Shown here one piece after another: positions 33,850-44,268 of a stretch of 64,000 nucleotides of DNA. Location: NCBI GenBank assembly GCA_029204225.1, contig CM055105.1, positions 9,271,744 to 9,335,743 of the forward strand, read 5' to 3'. Made by a program: the position numbers and the translations under genes. The DNA is from Diphasiastrum complanatum (Eukaryota > Streptophyta > Lycopodiopsida > Lycopodiales > Lycopodiaceae). Below the pieces are notes generated by a model that saw nothing but the letters and a program-made list of their open reading frames with translations, had not been told where the DNA came from and did not search any database. Position 1 is the first letter of the stretch. Every line of letters starts with the position of its first letter.

Positions 33850-34080
33850 GATTACGTAGCCAAACATTAAGCAACAAAACATCAAAAAGATAATTTGTTG
33901 TGAACAACTAGACAAATTATCAGTTGCAAATTATTCGCAAAGAGCTAGACTGAGCTCGACTGATAATCAGTTGCAAATTAGTCGTGAAAGGTGAGACTAT
34001 ATATTAGTCGCGAACAACTGGACTAATAATAATTTGCTAAGAGCAGACTACCAGATTAAGCAATAAGAGAGTCAAACATG
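33850..34080. repeat. Imperfect repeats around GACTAAT.ATCAGTTGCAAATTA
   Basis: The words CAGTTGCAAATTA(T/G)TCG, ATTAGTCGCGAACAACTGGAC and TTTGTTGTGAACAACTAGAC recur in both orientations. They form an imperfect tandem/inverted cluster with a spacing of about 50-60 bases. No coding sequence. Confidence 0.5.
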
Positions 34081-34826
34081 ATGTAGAAAAGCATAGCAAT
34101 ATTAACACAAATCTGAACGTAGAATAAACAGAGCCGTTATCAGATTAAGTATAGCAAAATATACAGGTCAATAACGTAGGTGAGCACAAGACAATAGCGG
34201 ATGAAACCACATGCTTTGCAAAGCTAAACCAATATGTGAAAGGAATAAACCTATTACTGACAATACAAAGAATTGATGTGCGAAAGCATCTACTTTGTCT
34301 ATCTTTGATAAGCTTCTGATGGTATTATGCTTGTTGCTTGTTTCTCACTTAGTTTCTCTCACATACAGAATACGCAAATGGTATTCAATATATATACATA
34401 ATTTTACAAGTGTGCAGATAAAGAAAGTACAAAGTGGATGTGTTGTCTGTGGGAGATCGTGGGTGGCTGTTGTCGTTGTCAAATCTATTTGCACAGTTGC
34501 ATGGGATGAGCGTGAGGAGGCCGCAACGTCAACTTCCACCGAAATGACTATTGGTGGAGTTTCAAAAAATGTGACACTCTGACAGATGCCTTATGATTTG
34601 ATTTACATGGTGCCTTGGCTTTTCTATAAACCTATTGCATTTTTAGGATAGTGTCATCTTTTTTGCCTGTCACAAATCACGTGTAAAAACACAATGTCGC
34701 ATTTTTTGCCTTTTTTGCTTGTGGAAATTTACTTGTATTTATGTAGACAGTCGCATTTTATTCGTCTGTTTTATTTTACATGTAATTATGCAAACTATGC
34801 GACAACATGAGTAAAAATGCTTGCTT
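34081..34826. other. Unassigned DNA beside element F
   Basis: No recognised gene. 34640-34820 has recurring GTCGCATTTT and ATTTACTTGTATTT-like words in both orientations (TGTCGCATTTTTTGCC, CAGTCGCATTTTATTCG, CAAACTATGCGACAAC), possibly a small inverted-repeat transposon end. Element F pol starts at 34827. Confidence 0.35.
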
Positions 34827-36024
34827 CTTGCATAAAGAATAGGATTGTTTGCAAGAGCTTGGGCCGATATGTTGTCACACTTGATCAAGGGAAGATCATC
34901 CTCTTTGATGCACTTTAGTTCCATGATTAACCTCTTGATCCAAAGTGCCTCTTTAGTTGTTGTAGTGATTGCTTTGTACTCGGCCTCACAAAAGATAGGG
35001 ATATAGTATCTTGCTTCTTTGAAAGCCAAGACACAAGATTGACACAAGAAAGATAGTATATGCATTAATGGACTTTCGATCCATTTTATCACTTGCAAAA
35101 TTGGAATCCAAATAGCCAACAATGGTTAGATCTTCATTCTTGTACAATAAACCATAACCTTGAGTAGAAGATACATATCTTAGAACTCTCTTGGCCATCT
35201 TCCAATGTTGGATCTTAGGATCTTGCATAAATTGACTCAATTTGTGCACACAATAGCTCAAATCGGGTCTAGTGATAGTAAGCCAAATTAAGGAGCCTAT
35301 AAGACTCCTATAAAGTGTAATGTCCTCAAAGGATATTTCATCACCTTTCATAGGGTCTTCTACATGTTGCTCCATGGGAGTATCTATGCCTTTACAATTT
35401 TGCATATTGAATTTTCTCAACATAGAAAAGACATATCTAGATTGACAAATAAAAGCATACTCTTCATGAAAATCAATCTCAAGGCCTAAAATGTAATGGA
35501 TCTCTCCTAGATCTTGCATTTTAAATTCTCCTCCCAATGCATCGCATCAAACAACTTCCACTAAGAATAATGTCATCTACATAGATTAGAAGAATGACAA
35601 TATTACTACCATCAAACTTTAAGTACATAGAAGGATCATAGTCACTAAGCACAAATCCTAATGAAAGTAGAAAGTTGTTGAGTCTTGAATACCATGATCT
35701 AGGTGCTTGCTTCAAGCCATAAAGACTTCTAAATAGCAAACAAACCTTAGATTTATTCTTGATGAATCCTTGAGGTTGTTCCATGTATATCTCCTCCTCA
35801 AAATAGCCATTCAAAAAAGCATTGGAGACATCAAGTTGATACAATTTCCACTTAAAAATAAGGCAAGAGAGATTATGATTCTTATTGTCACCATCTTTGC
35901 TACAGGGTTTTTTCATAGTCAAGGCCATATATTTGTGCAAAGCCTTTAGCACATAATCTTGGCTTGTACTTGTTGATGGAGCCATCATGATTGTACTTGA
36001 TCTTGAACACCCACTTGCATCCAA
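34827..36024 (-). pseudogene. Copia RT and RNase H, element F
   Basis: The minus strand carries WKLYQLDVSNAFLNGYFEEE, SLYGLKQAPRSWYSRLNNFL, LIYVDDIILSGS (active site), a frame change at about 35530, then MQDLGEIHYILGLEIDFHEE, IDTPMEQHVEDPMKGDEISF, SLIWLTITRPDLSYCVHKLS and GYLDSNFASDKMDRKS (RNase H). After a further shift come FCEAEYKAITTTTKEALWIK and LIKCDNISAQALANNP. It breaks off at about 34827 before the FTK motif, so the 3' LTR is absent. Three or more frameshifts make it non-functional. Confidence 0.85.
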
Positions 36025-36523
36025 TGATGTGCATGTTAGGTGGTGGATCCACTAGCTCCCATGTGTGGTTGGTGATCAAGGCATCATATTCAATCTTCAT
36101 GGCCTCATACCACTCCTTGGTATTGAGGGCTTCTTGGACATCTTTGGGCTCCTCATGAGAAACAAAATAAGCATAAGTGGAATCAAGATCCACTTGTTTT
36201 CCTTTGTCATCATAAATGAGCCTCTTAGGCTTGGATCTCTCCCTCATGGATCTTCTAGGAGTGTAAATCCGAGCACTTCCATCTTCAAATCTTGACCCCT
36301 CCATATGTTGATTGTCTTCAATAGCAAAAGGTGATAGATTTTGAGGTTGCTTGATCTCGGCCCCTCCAAGATTGGACTTTTCATCTTCATGAAAAACTAC
36401 ATCTCTACTTTCAATTACTTTAGAAGTAGAGAGCATGTAGATTCGATAGGCTTTCTTGTTGGATGAATATCCAACCATTACTCCTTTGCTTGCACAAGGA
36501 TCATCCTTCTTTTTCGTTTCCAA
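35900..36523 (-). pseudogene. Copia integrase C-terminus, linker and RT start, element F
   Basis: An open minus-strand frame of 207 codons. It opens with the integrase C-terminal module (KGVMVGYSSNKKAYRIYML, then ESRDVVFHEDEKSNLGGAEI). The linker follows (TPRRSMRERSKPKRLIYDD), and the RT N-terminus completes it (YEAMKIEYDALITNHTWELV, IIGCKWVFKIKYNHDGSINK). It shifts frame near 35900 into the RT body. Confidence 0.85.
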
Positions 36524-37501
36524 GAGAATATGGACAAAGCATATGCATCCAAATACTCTAAGGTGAACAACCTTAGGTTTCTTCGAATAAAGTGCTTCGT
36601 ATGGTGACTTTCCTCCAAGTGCAACATGAGGGAGTCGATTGCAAAGATAGTTTGAACAATTGATGGCCTCACCTCAAAAGTCTTTTGGCAAGGATGCCTC
36701 AATTCTAATGGTTTTGGAACATTCACACAAGGTTCTATTCTTTCTTTCAGCCACCCCATTTTGAGATGGTGTATATGCACAAGAAAACTCTCTTTTAATG
36801 CCTTCAAGCTCACAAGTAGCACCACCCTTGCTCTTTGAAGATGAGAAGTGCACATCCGAGTGTATGAGCTCCAATGGATGTGTAGTCTTAATAGATGACT
36901 TTGAAAAAGGCTTCTTATGAGATTTAGATATGGCACAAGCCTCACATGGCTTGAAATTCTTGGAGATAAGCTTAGGCAAGCCAATAGCTTTGGCTTTTTT
37001 GACCATAGAAATCATAGAATTATAGTTAGGATGCCCCAACCTTCTATGCCATAGTTCCTCCAAAGAAATATGAGAAGCAAAAGCACCATCACAAGAGTTA
37101 GCATACTCTTTGGGATCAAGCTTGTAGATTCCACCATATCTAGACCCAAATGCAAGGATCTCATCATGCTTCTTGATTGTACATGTATCAACATTGAAAT
37201 TCACATCTAGTCCACTATCAAACAATTGCCCAACATTAATAAGATTTTTTGTTAGCTTAGGAACAAAAAGTACTTTAGACAGAGAAAGAACTTTTAATGA
37301 TGAAAGCTTTAAGGGAATGGTCCCTATGCCTTCAATAGCACACTCATGATCATTTGCTGTGTAGATGGACTTCTTGGCTCCTTCATAAGGTGTCATTGAT
37401 GAAAAAGAATGTTTGGAGTTACACATATGTGAGGAAGCTCCACTGTCGATATACCATGAACCATCCTTCTTGAAAGGTGATGAAGACAAACTCGAGACCA
37501 T
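36478..37501 (-). pseudogene. Copia protease and integrase core, element F
   Basis: From 37501 the frame holds the protease (SWYIDSGASSHMCNS with DSG, NVDTCTIKKHDEIL), GAG-pre-integrase (LWHRRLGHPNYNSMISMVKK, CEACAISKSHKKPF) and LELIHSDVHFSSSKSKGGAT. Sequence between the first catalytic Asp and the Glu is deleted: GGAT joins directly to CELEGIKREFSCAYTPSQNG, so the second catalytic Asp region (F.DD) and the GGE region are missing. ERKNRTLCECSKTIRIEASL follows, and the frame then shifts into the C-terminal module. Integrase is therefore inactive. Confidence 0.82.
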
Positions 37502-37818
37502 GAGAGATCCTCTTCATCACTTGCATGAGCATCTTCCTTCTCTTCATTGGAAATGTTGGCTTGCTTGAATTGACTCTTCTTTTTGAAGCAATTGGTGGCA
37601 TAATGCCCCTTCTTGCCACAAAAGAAACACTTGATGTTTTTCTTCTTCTTTTTGGATGTGGAAGCTTGAGAGGACTCATCCTCTTCTCCTTTCTCCTTGG
37701 AAATAAGATTGTTCTTGCTTGAAGAGGGTTGGTGTTGATTCTTACTTCTTGACTTGTGCTTGTCTTTGGTAAAGAGGGCTATACCATCAATGTTGAGAGA
37801 CAGCCTTTCCATTTTCAA
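37393..37818 (-). pseudogene. Copia gag C-terminus with zinc knuckle, element F
   Basis: The minus strand reads DGIALFTKDKHKSRSKNQHQ, SSQASTSKKKKKNIK and a perfect CCHC zinc knuckle CFFCGKKGHYATNC (about 37590-37635), then FKQANISNEEKEDAHAS. The zinc knuckle binds element RNA during packaging. It overlaps the protease frame, with a shift near 37400-37500. Confidence 0.85.
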
Positions 37819-37884
37819 GAGTTTATACTATTGTCTTGATTCTTTAGAAATGAGCACACTTTGGAGTGCTTCCAAACTTGGTAG

Positions 37885-38388
37885 CTACTCCTTAATGGCA
37901 TAACTCTGAACAAGGTTGTCATATTTCTCCTTTAACCCATTAAGTATGACTTGAACAAGTTCATTTTGGTTGATGGAGTCTCCTATGCATGACAATTTTC
38001 TATGGAGGTCTTTAACTCTCATTACATAAGCTGAAGCACTTTCATCACTTCTCTGTACGCTTTGAAAAATCTGGTTTCTTAGTGTTAGAAGTCTAGAAGT
38101 ATTCTTTGCCTCATAGATGGACTTGAGGGTATCCCAATCATCTTTGGCATTAGTACAAGCACCAACTTCTCTTAAGATGTCATTTGAGACATTCATTTTA
38201 ATATAATGTAGAGCCATCGTAGCTCTTTTTTTGTACTTTGGAATTTCTTGAGGATTTTGTGGTTCTTTTTCAATACCAAGTACAAGATCCATCACATCTT
38301 GTAGAGTTAAGATAGATTCCATCCTAACCTTCCAAATTGAGTAATATCTTTCACTTGCCTCTAATAGAAAGACACTCATTGAAGCCAT
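37885..38388 (-). pseudogene. Copia gag N-terminus, element F
   Basis: Starts at the ATG for MASMSVFLLEASERYYSIWK and continues with RMESILTLQDVMDLVLGIEK, ALHYIKMNVSNDILREVGAC, NTSRLLTLRNQIFQSVQRSD, AYVMRVKDLHRKLSCIGD and QVILNGLKEKYDNLVQSYAI. It is homologous to the gag at 16090 (E1). A longer frame extends upstream of this ATG, but this start matches the gag family. A stop or shift at 37885 separates it from the nucleocapsid part. The leader between 38389 and the primer site at 39123 has no genes. Confidence 0.85.
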
Positions 38389-39122
38389 AAAGAATGTTGG
38401 AAATAAAAAAAGATGGATGAAAAAATTGTTTATCTTCTCACTATAGGAACCAATCAAGGGTAAAAAAACCAAATCCTATGTAAGACTAAGCAAAAAACTA
38501 TGAGATAGATCTCACTAGTTTGACAATCTCTCTAAAACAAGATTTGAATCATAAAAAAAGATGAAGTATGGCAAAAGTTGTGGTTCTCTAAATTTCACAC
38601 ATGTGAAATACTCCAAAAATGTCATATTGATCAAATACAACCTATTTGTATGAAAGAATTTGTCTAGAACCTCTTAATTTTGCCTAAATCACATATAGAT
38701 GAGATTGGTAAACTTCTGGGTGATTTTTGTGATCATTCAGGCAATAAAAGACATGTACTCAAGATTTGCCATAGGTCTAGGCGCCCTACCTACACCTATT
38801 CAAAAGCTTATAACTTTTGCGAATCCAACTGTCATGATTTAAATTGCATCAAATTCTACACATCTAGCTTTCTAGTGGGTCAAATTGCATGAAATTTGGA
38901 TCTAATGTAAGAGAGAACCACCAAACTGAAAATGGGTGGATTTCACACGTGCTTCTAAAAATCTGTATAGTACTTGATCTGAACCATTCAAAGTGGTTTC
39001 AAGTTCTAAATCACCAAAAAACTACAAACTAGCTAGAAAGTAGAATCTAGACAATTTCTAGTTTGAAATCTGATCAAATTTGCAAACTTTTTGATTAGAT
39101 TTGCTTGTAAATCTTAGGTAGG

Positions 39123-39133
39123 CTCTAATACCA
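39123..39133 (-). promoter_or_regulatory. Primer-binding site, element F
   Basis: The minus strand reads TGGTATTAGAGCC-like sequence (plus strand GGCTCTAATACCA), one base from the copia consensus, next to the LTR end. Confidence 0.75.
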
Positions 39134-39165
39134 TGTTAAATTCACACGTGTGGGATGCCCTACAC
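39134..39165 (-). repeat. 5' LTR stub, element F
   Basis: The plus strand starts TGTTAAATTCACACGTGTGG. This is the 3' end of a minus-strand LTR (…CACACGTGTGAATTTAACA). Only a few tens of bases remain before unrelated GC-richer DNA. Confidence 0.55.
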
Positions 39166-39622
39166 ATGTACTTTTGATCTCCGCACTGATCCCGGGCATT
39201 CCAATGCAATGAGTTTGAATCAACAGAGCAGTATTACAATCTCCCCGAGCGCAATGCAGTAGAGCCCAATCTGAAGCCGAAGGATGAATACAAACTCGTG
39301 ACTTGGGGGGTCTTAGTGGCATACCGGTCTACTTTTTTCACATAAGGTAAATTCAAGCTCCTTGTCAAAGCGTGCTTTTGTTTCCATTCCTAAGCTCTTG
39401 TGTCGTGACATAAAACGTCATATTGCCTTGGCTTTGTTTTAATTAGTATCGTTATCTTGGTATGGACTCCTTTAATGATGATCGTGTTAAGTAGCATGCT
39501 AATTGTATTTCCTCATCTTAAGCTCATGATTATTGAAGATTGAAAGTTCTAAGTATATGGTTGTTAGTTTGCAAAGTTAGACTTGATGTTATGTTTGGCA
39601 ATAAATCGGTTTTTGTGCATGA
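39166..39622. other. Unassigned, locally GC-richer DNA
   Basis: 39175-39335 has balanced base composition unlike its surroundings (ATCCCGGGCATTCCAATGC, CTCCCCGAGCGCAATGCAG, GACTTGGGGGGTCTTAG). It could be a captured genic or organellar piece, but I recognise no protein in six frames. The rest to 39622 is ordinary AT-rich DNA. Confidence 0.3.
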
Positions 39623-39925
39623 TTAAGTCTGTGCCCGACCTCTTTGAAATAGAAGAGCGGGTTGTCACAGTGTGTGGTTGAAATACACCACCTCGGTTAG
39701 GGGTCATCATAGTCACATCCATCGTTGGAACTGCCTCGTGAAATACCTAGGCCTAACGGTTTGCAAAATACCACCACCTATCAAAAAAGACGGCACGTAT
39801 AACTGGCACCCTCACGTTGCATGGGAATAATCCTGACCTAGTGTCTCATTTGATGTACGTTGATCTTAGTTCAATTATTCCACAATGATTGGTTGAGCAC
39901 CCTAGGGATATATTCCACGAAAATA
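39623..39925. repeat. Dispersed repeat R1, copy 2
   Basis: Direct-orientation partner of 20231-20535. It has the same ordered landmarks (GACCTCTTTGAAATAGAAGA, CACCACCTCGGTTAGGGGT, CATCGTTGGAACTGCCT, CCTAGGCCTAACG). In this copy it is followed by about 350 bases with a broken frame (HDELDPWTQWMKVNSDLC) that may be early gag of the same element. Confidence 0.75.
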
Positions 39926-40278
39926 ACTAGCAACATATGGTGACTTCATTTCTTTTATTCTGTGACTGATGATTTGAGTGCCCCCATGAGATTCCCTACG
40001 ACATTTGCAAGTAACTGCACCCAAGGGCCTGACCTTAAACCTCAAACATTATAAAATCTCAAAGGCATTGATTCAACCAACATCACCCGGAGTCATATCC
40101 TAGAAGGTTAGAGGCATGGTCCTAACATTGACGATGGTATACTCACCTAGGAACCTAGAGGAGGGAGTGATTTTAACAGTTTTTCTCATGATGAGCTGGA
40201 CCCTTGGACACAATGGATGAAAGTCAATTCCGACCTATGTTGGGGGATGTATGCCAACTGATCCGAGAAGGAGCCCCA
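39926..40278. other. Unassigned DNA left of element B
   Basis: No supported gene. A short plus-strand frame at about 40160-40240 (DELDPWTQWMKVNS) may be a gypsy gag scrap. The five bases before the element B LTR are CCCCA. Confidence 0.3.
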
Positions 40279-40928
40279 TGTGAAAGATTTCAGATCCTTA
40301 AGATCCAATCTACTTGAATGATCTTTGGTTAGAAAGAGAAATACACTAGCAATTTCACCAATGTAGAAAAATCAGCATCTACACACAATTTGAGATGCAA
40401 ACACTAATAGAACTTGATCAAACTTGAATGAAATGATTATGTACTGTTGTTGTACGTAGAAAACCAGCAAGCTACTGTATTTCACACGTGTGGATCCAAA
40501 AATAACAAATATAGATCATTCTACACATAGAATTGCAAGCAATCACCAAGATAGTGCACCAATGGATAGTAGAACCTAAGAGAACCATGTATAAGCATGA
40601 AATGAGATAGAGAAGAGAGAAGATGACTCTCTCCACGAGTTACATTTTTTTATAACAGGTCCAAACCCTATTTGGCCACTTGGCTTTCCCACCAAAATGC
40701 TAACCCTACCAATTTTGGGTCTAGATTCAGTGTACCCAACTTATTCAAATTGAATCTACTCAAACTCGCATTCTATCTTTACCACACTTTAAAAAAGTGT
40801 TTATTCAAATGAAATTTAGACTAATGAACTTTGAAAAGTCAACCTCTAATTCTAAAATAAGTTTTGGCCTCAATATGCCAAACATGAAAATATTGCAAAA
40901 TGTGAGGAAACTAGTTGAATCTTTCACA
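40279..40928 (-). repeat. 3' LTR of element B (650 bp)
   Basis: The minus strand starts TGTGAAAGATTCAACTAG and ends ATCTTTCACA, with inverted ends of about 10 bases. It is followed on the gene side by a polypurine tract (minus-strand GAAGAGGGAG at 40929-40938). The promoter position has TATAAAAAAA on the minus strand near 40645, and CACACGTGTG lies at 40483. It matches D's LTRs. Confidence 0.9.
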
Positions 40929-43900
40929 CTCCCTCTTCAACTAGTTTTAGCATAGACTTTGATAATACTCCAAGTGAAGTCCTATGCTTCATGAACAAGT
41001 CTTTTTCCAATGCTTTGGTGAAGATATCAGCTACACATTCCCTTGAAGACACATGTTGAAGCTCCACCTCCTTTGCAATGACTCGCTCCCTCACAAAATG
41101 ATATTGTATCTCAATATGCTTGTTCCTAGTATAGTTTTTGACAATAGAACTTTGATCCATCATAAGAATGATCTTCTTCCTAAGAATAGACCTTCTTTCA
41201 ATGATCATGTAATGCTCAAAAGAGAAACAACCATAATTGATATAGAGAATAGTGTCCACTTGGGATGCTTCACTATTTCTTACATCAATTTTACATGTAA
41301 AAATGTGACTAGAACATGAAGAATCAAATAGAATGTAAGTGAGATGATTCCACCATGCTTCCAACTTTGAACTCTCTGAAAAAATAAAGCAAACAAACAA
41401 TAAATGTGAGTGATCAACTTTTGCTTGCATGTCTCCTCCTCCTTTGTCCTTTGTTGTCTTGTATCCACCATGATACTCCATGAATGAGCCTCCATCTTCA
41501 TCTTGCCACAAGAAACCATCAAACCTTGGAAATCCATGAGTAGGTGAGTACATTAATGATGCAAATCCAGCACCACATGACTCCATAAACCAAGTAGTTT
41601 GCACTAGTCCATCTTCAAGATCTACTTGACACAAGAAAATGACCATGAATTCACCAAAAATTGACAATCTCCAAGTATTGGCACCAAGTAGCTCAACACT
41701 TGAGAACTTAGCCATGGATGAGTGACATAATGAACCTCCAATAGCTTCATTTCCATCAGCAAAATCAGCCAATAATGCTAGTACAAATCCAACATCAAAA
41801 CAATGCTCACCAATGTAGCTAGTTTTACCATATCTTGACAATTTACACACATCCACATGAAATTGCTCAAACATGAGATAGAACAAGTAAAGTAAACTTG
41901 AACAACACTTCCTTGCTGCTCCTTTGACCTTACTTGAGTCTTTAATATGCTGTAAAAACAGATCCATAACACCTTTGCCAATTACCTCTCCTTTGATGCT
42001 CTTGACTAGCTCCAAATTGCCAACTTCCCTTTTGACTAGTTGAAGCGCTTTGAGATCAATTTCTTGATCTTCAAATTGATCATCAAAGTCATTGATCAAA
42101 ATTTGTTTTACAGATCCAATACTTGATTTTATAGCAAGATAACATCCATCCACTTGCATAGCTCCATGTACACAAGAAGATCCTCGATACTCAAGATCCA
42201 TTGCTTGGATCCACTCCTCTTCTTTCCTTGCTTGATCTACACTTGTAGGCTCATCCAAAGAGGTTAGGAAAGCAACATAATTTCCAGAAACTACTTGCTT
42301 ACTCTTTTGATCATATGTGAGCCTTGAAGGTACTTGTCTTTCTCTTGATGTTCTCCTTGGCTTTTGACTTGATGAAGGTCCATCATCACCACCATCCAAA
42401 GTAGGATCCTTCTCATCAACATCAAGAATGTTAGATCCATCTACTTTACCATCAATCATGCTTGAAGACACCTTTGGAATGTTTCCCTCATCAAAAATGA
42501 CATCTCTACCAACAATCACTTTGTTAGTAGAAGGAATGTAAACCTTGTAGGCTTTACTCACCTCACTATATCCAACAAAAATATCTCTTCTTGAAGATGG
42601 ATCCTCCTTGGTCCTATCATCAAGAGTAATGTTGACATAGCATGTGCATCCAAAGGTTCTTAGAAAGTTGACACTCGGCCTCCTCTTGAATAGCATCTCA
42701 AAAGGTGTCCTTCCATCCAAAATAGCACTCGGCCACCTATTGCACAAGAAATTGGCACACAACAAAGCTTGATCCCAAAATGGTTTGTCAAGATTAGCAC
42801 TTAACCTCATAGCTTTAGCACTTTCACATAAAGTTCTATTCTTCCTTTCAGCCACTCCATTTTGTTGTGGGGTCCTTGATGTTGTATACTCCCTCTTGAT
42901 CCCATGCTTATCACAAAAGGCCTTGAACTTGTTAGATATGTACTCACCACCATTTTCACCTCTCAAACACTTGATCTTTGTGGAGAATTGGTTCTCCCTT
43001 GCATTCTTGAACTTGACAAAGACATCATACACTTCATCCTTGCTCTTTAGTAGATATATCCAACAAAATCTACTAAAATCATCAATGAATGTTACATACA
43101 TCTTAGCTCCACTATTGCTGATTGTAGTAAATCCATGAATATCCGAATGTACAAGTTGAAAAGGCTTTGTAGATCTAGAAATAGATCTAGTATAAGGTAG
43201 TCTATGTGACTTAGACAAAGCACAAGACTCACAAACATGCTTGTCATTACTTAAGAAACTTGGAAGACCAATCACAACCTTCTTCCTTGCCAATACCTCC
43301 GATGACTTGAAGTTGAGGTGTCCCATCCTTTTGTGCCAAACCTCTTGAATAGAAATTTGCTCCCTTGCAACATATCCAACTTGGTTAGCAATAACACAAG
43401 CATCAAGTTTGAACAACTTCCCTTGCCTTTTACCTTTTCCAATCAAGACATCCTTCCTTTTGATCAAACAAGCATCTCCATCAAACTCCACCTTGAGGCC
43501 CTTACTTAGCATTTGACTCACACTAAGCAAATTCTTGGTAATAGATGGAATAAACAAGACATCCTCCAAATGAACATTCCTATTTGTAGAGAGAGAAATA
43601 GGAATTAAGCCAATCCCTTTGATTGCACACTCACCATCATTGGCCGTGTAGATCACCCTCTTGTCATCTCCATATGCCAACAAAGAAGTGAAGTACTCTT
43701 TGTGAAAGGTCATGTGTGAACTTGCTCCACTATCAATCCACCAAGGATCTAGATCTCCATCATTAGCAAGCATACATGAAGACATCACAAAAGCATCATC
43801 ATTTGCATCTTGCACATCCAAACCATCCTCATCAAGAGTAAGATTACCTTGCTTGTCTCCTTGATCTCTCTTCTTCTTGTAGCACTCACTTGCAAAGTGT

Positions 43901-44268
43901 CCTTTGATGCCACAATAGAAGCACTTGAGCTTTGATCTATCCTTCTTTTTGCCACTTGAAGAAGCATCTACTTGATCTTGCCCTTTAGACCACTTGCTTT
44001 TGGTTTTGCCCTTGAATTTGCCCTTTGTGAAATTAGCATCCTCTTGAAGTGTCGATGTAAATCCACCTCTTGCTTGAAGCCTATATTCCTCATTGATCAA
44101 GATCCCTTGAAGATCCATCAAACTTGGCAAAGTCTTTTGAATAGAAATACTTTGAACAATGTTAGCATGAGCATCCAACAAGCCATTAAGAATCACTTGA
44201 ATAAGCTCTCCTTCCTTAATGCTTTCATCTATGCAAGCTAACTCATCATTCAATGCTTTCATTCTCAA
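40924..44268 (-). CDS. Chimeric copia polyprotein lacking RT, element B
   Basis: A single open frame of 1114 codons. Order: gag C-terminal half (LIQVILNGLLDAHANIVQS), zinc knuckle CFYCGIKGHFASEC, protease WWIDSGASSHM, GAG-pre-integrase (VWHKRMGHLNF, CESCALSKSHRLPY), and an integrase core with catalytic residues in VHSDIHG, TFIDDFSRFCW and NGGEYISNKF. Then come IFVGYSEVSKAYKVYIPSTN and a linker ending WIQAMDLEY. At that point, where RT should start, about 340 residues of unrelated sequence intervene (codons for 42188 to 41164). The frame then resumes in the RNase H tail MMDQSSIVKNYTRNKHIEIQ and ADIFTKALEKDLF. No polymerase YVDD or RNase H catalytic core exists. The gag N-terminus is separated only by a one-base deletion near 44290. 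Element D has the same chimera. Confidence 0.9.
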   Translation of the reverse strand: MRMKALNDELACIDESIKEGELIQVILNGLLDAHANIVQSISIQKTLPSLMDLQGILINEEYRLQARGGFTSTLQEDANFTKGKFKGKTKSKWSKGQDQVDASSSGKKKDRSKLKCFYCGIKGHFASECYKKKRDQGDKQGNLTLDEDGLDVQDANDDAFVMSSCMLANDGDLDPWWIDSGASSHMTFHKEYFTSLLAYGDDKRVIYTANDGECAIKGIGLIPISLSTNRNVHLEDVLFIPSITKNLLSVSQMLSKGLKVEFDGDACLIKRKDVLIGKGKRQGKLFKLDACVIANQVGYVAREQISIQEVWHKRMGHLNFKSSEVLARKKVVIGLPSFLSNDKHVCESCALSKSHRLPYTRSISRSTKPFQLVHSDIHGFTTISNSGAKMYVTFIDDFSRFCWIYLLKSKDEVYDVFVKFKNARENQFSTKIKCLRGENGGEYISNKFKAFCDKHGIKREYTTSRTPQQNGVAERKNRTLCESAKAMRLSANLDKPFWDQALLCANFLCNRWPSAILDGRTPFEMLFKRRPSVNFLRTFGCTCYVNITLDDRTKEDPSSRRDIFVGYSEVSKAYKVYIPSTNKVIVGRDVIFDEGNIPKVSSSMIDGKVDGSNILDVDEKDPTLDGGDDGPSSSQKPRRTSRERQVPSRLTYDQKSKQVVSGNYVAFLTSLDEPTSVDQARKEEEWIQAMDLEYRGSSCVHGAMQVDGCYLAIKSSIGSVKQILINDFDDQFEDQEIDLKALQLVKREVGNLELVKSIKGEVIGKGVMDLFLQHIKDSSKVKGAARKCCSSLLYLFYLMFEQFHVDVCKLSRYGKTSYIGEHCFDVGFVLALLADFADGNEAIGGSLCHSSMAKFSSVELLGANTWRLSIFGEFMVIFLCQVDLEDGLVQTTWFMESCGAGFASLMYSPTHGFPRFDGFLWQDEDGGSFMEYHGGYKTTKDKGGGDMQAKVDHSHLLFVCFIFSESSKLEAWWNHLTYILFDSSCSSHIFTCKIDVRNSEASQVDTILYINYGCFSFEHYMIIERRSILRKKIILMMDQSSIVKNYTRNKHIEIQYHFVRERVIAKEVELQHVSSRECVADIFTKALEKDLFMKHRTSLGVLSKSMLKLVEEGV
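41164..42188 (-). other. Foreign insert replacing RT/RNase H in element B
   Basis: This 1025 bp lies between the copia linker (…QAMDLEY) and the RNase H tail. Translated in frame it contains VDGCYLAIKSSIGSVKQILI, VKREVGNLELVKSIKGEVIG, VCKLSRYGKTSYIGEHCFDV, ADGNEAIGGSLCHSS, FMEYHGGYKTTKDKGGGDMQ and SEASQVDTILYINYGCFSFE. I recognise no RT motif and no known domain. D carries the same insert (about 54560-55400) minus roughly 180 bases corresponding to residues from SSVELLGANTW to GFPRF. The source may be a host gene fragment or non-coding DNA. Confidence 0.75.

Noticed and set aside
42785-43138. 117-codon plus-strand frame opposite integrase
   Set aside because: Shadow of the minus-strand integrase; an equivalent shadow exists opposite D's integrase.
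40924-44268. Interpretation of the 1114-codon ORF as a host gene
   Set aside because: Zinc knuckle, DSG protease, integrase DDE residues, polypurine tract, primer site and LTRs show it is a retrotransposon polyprotein.
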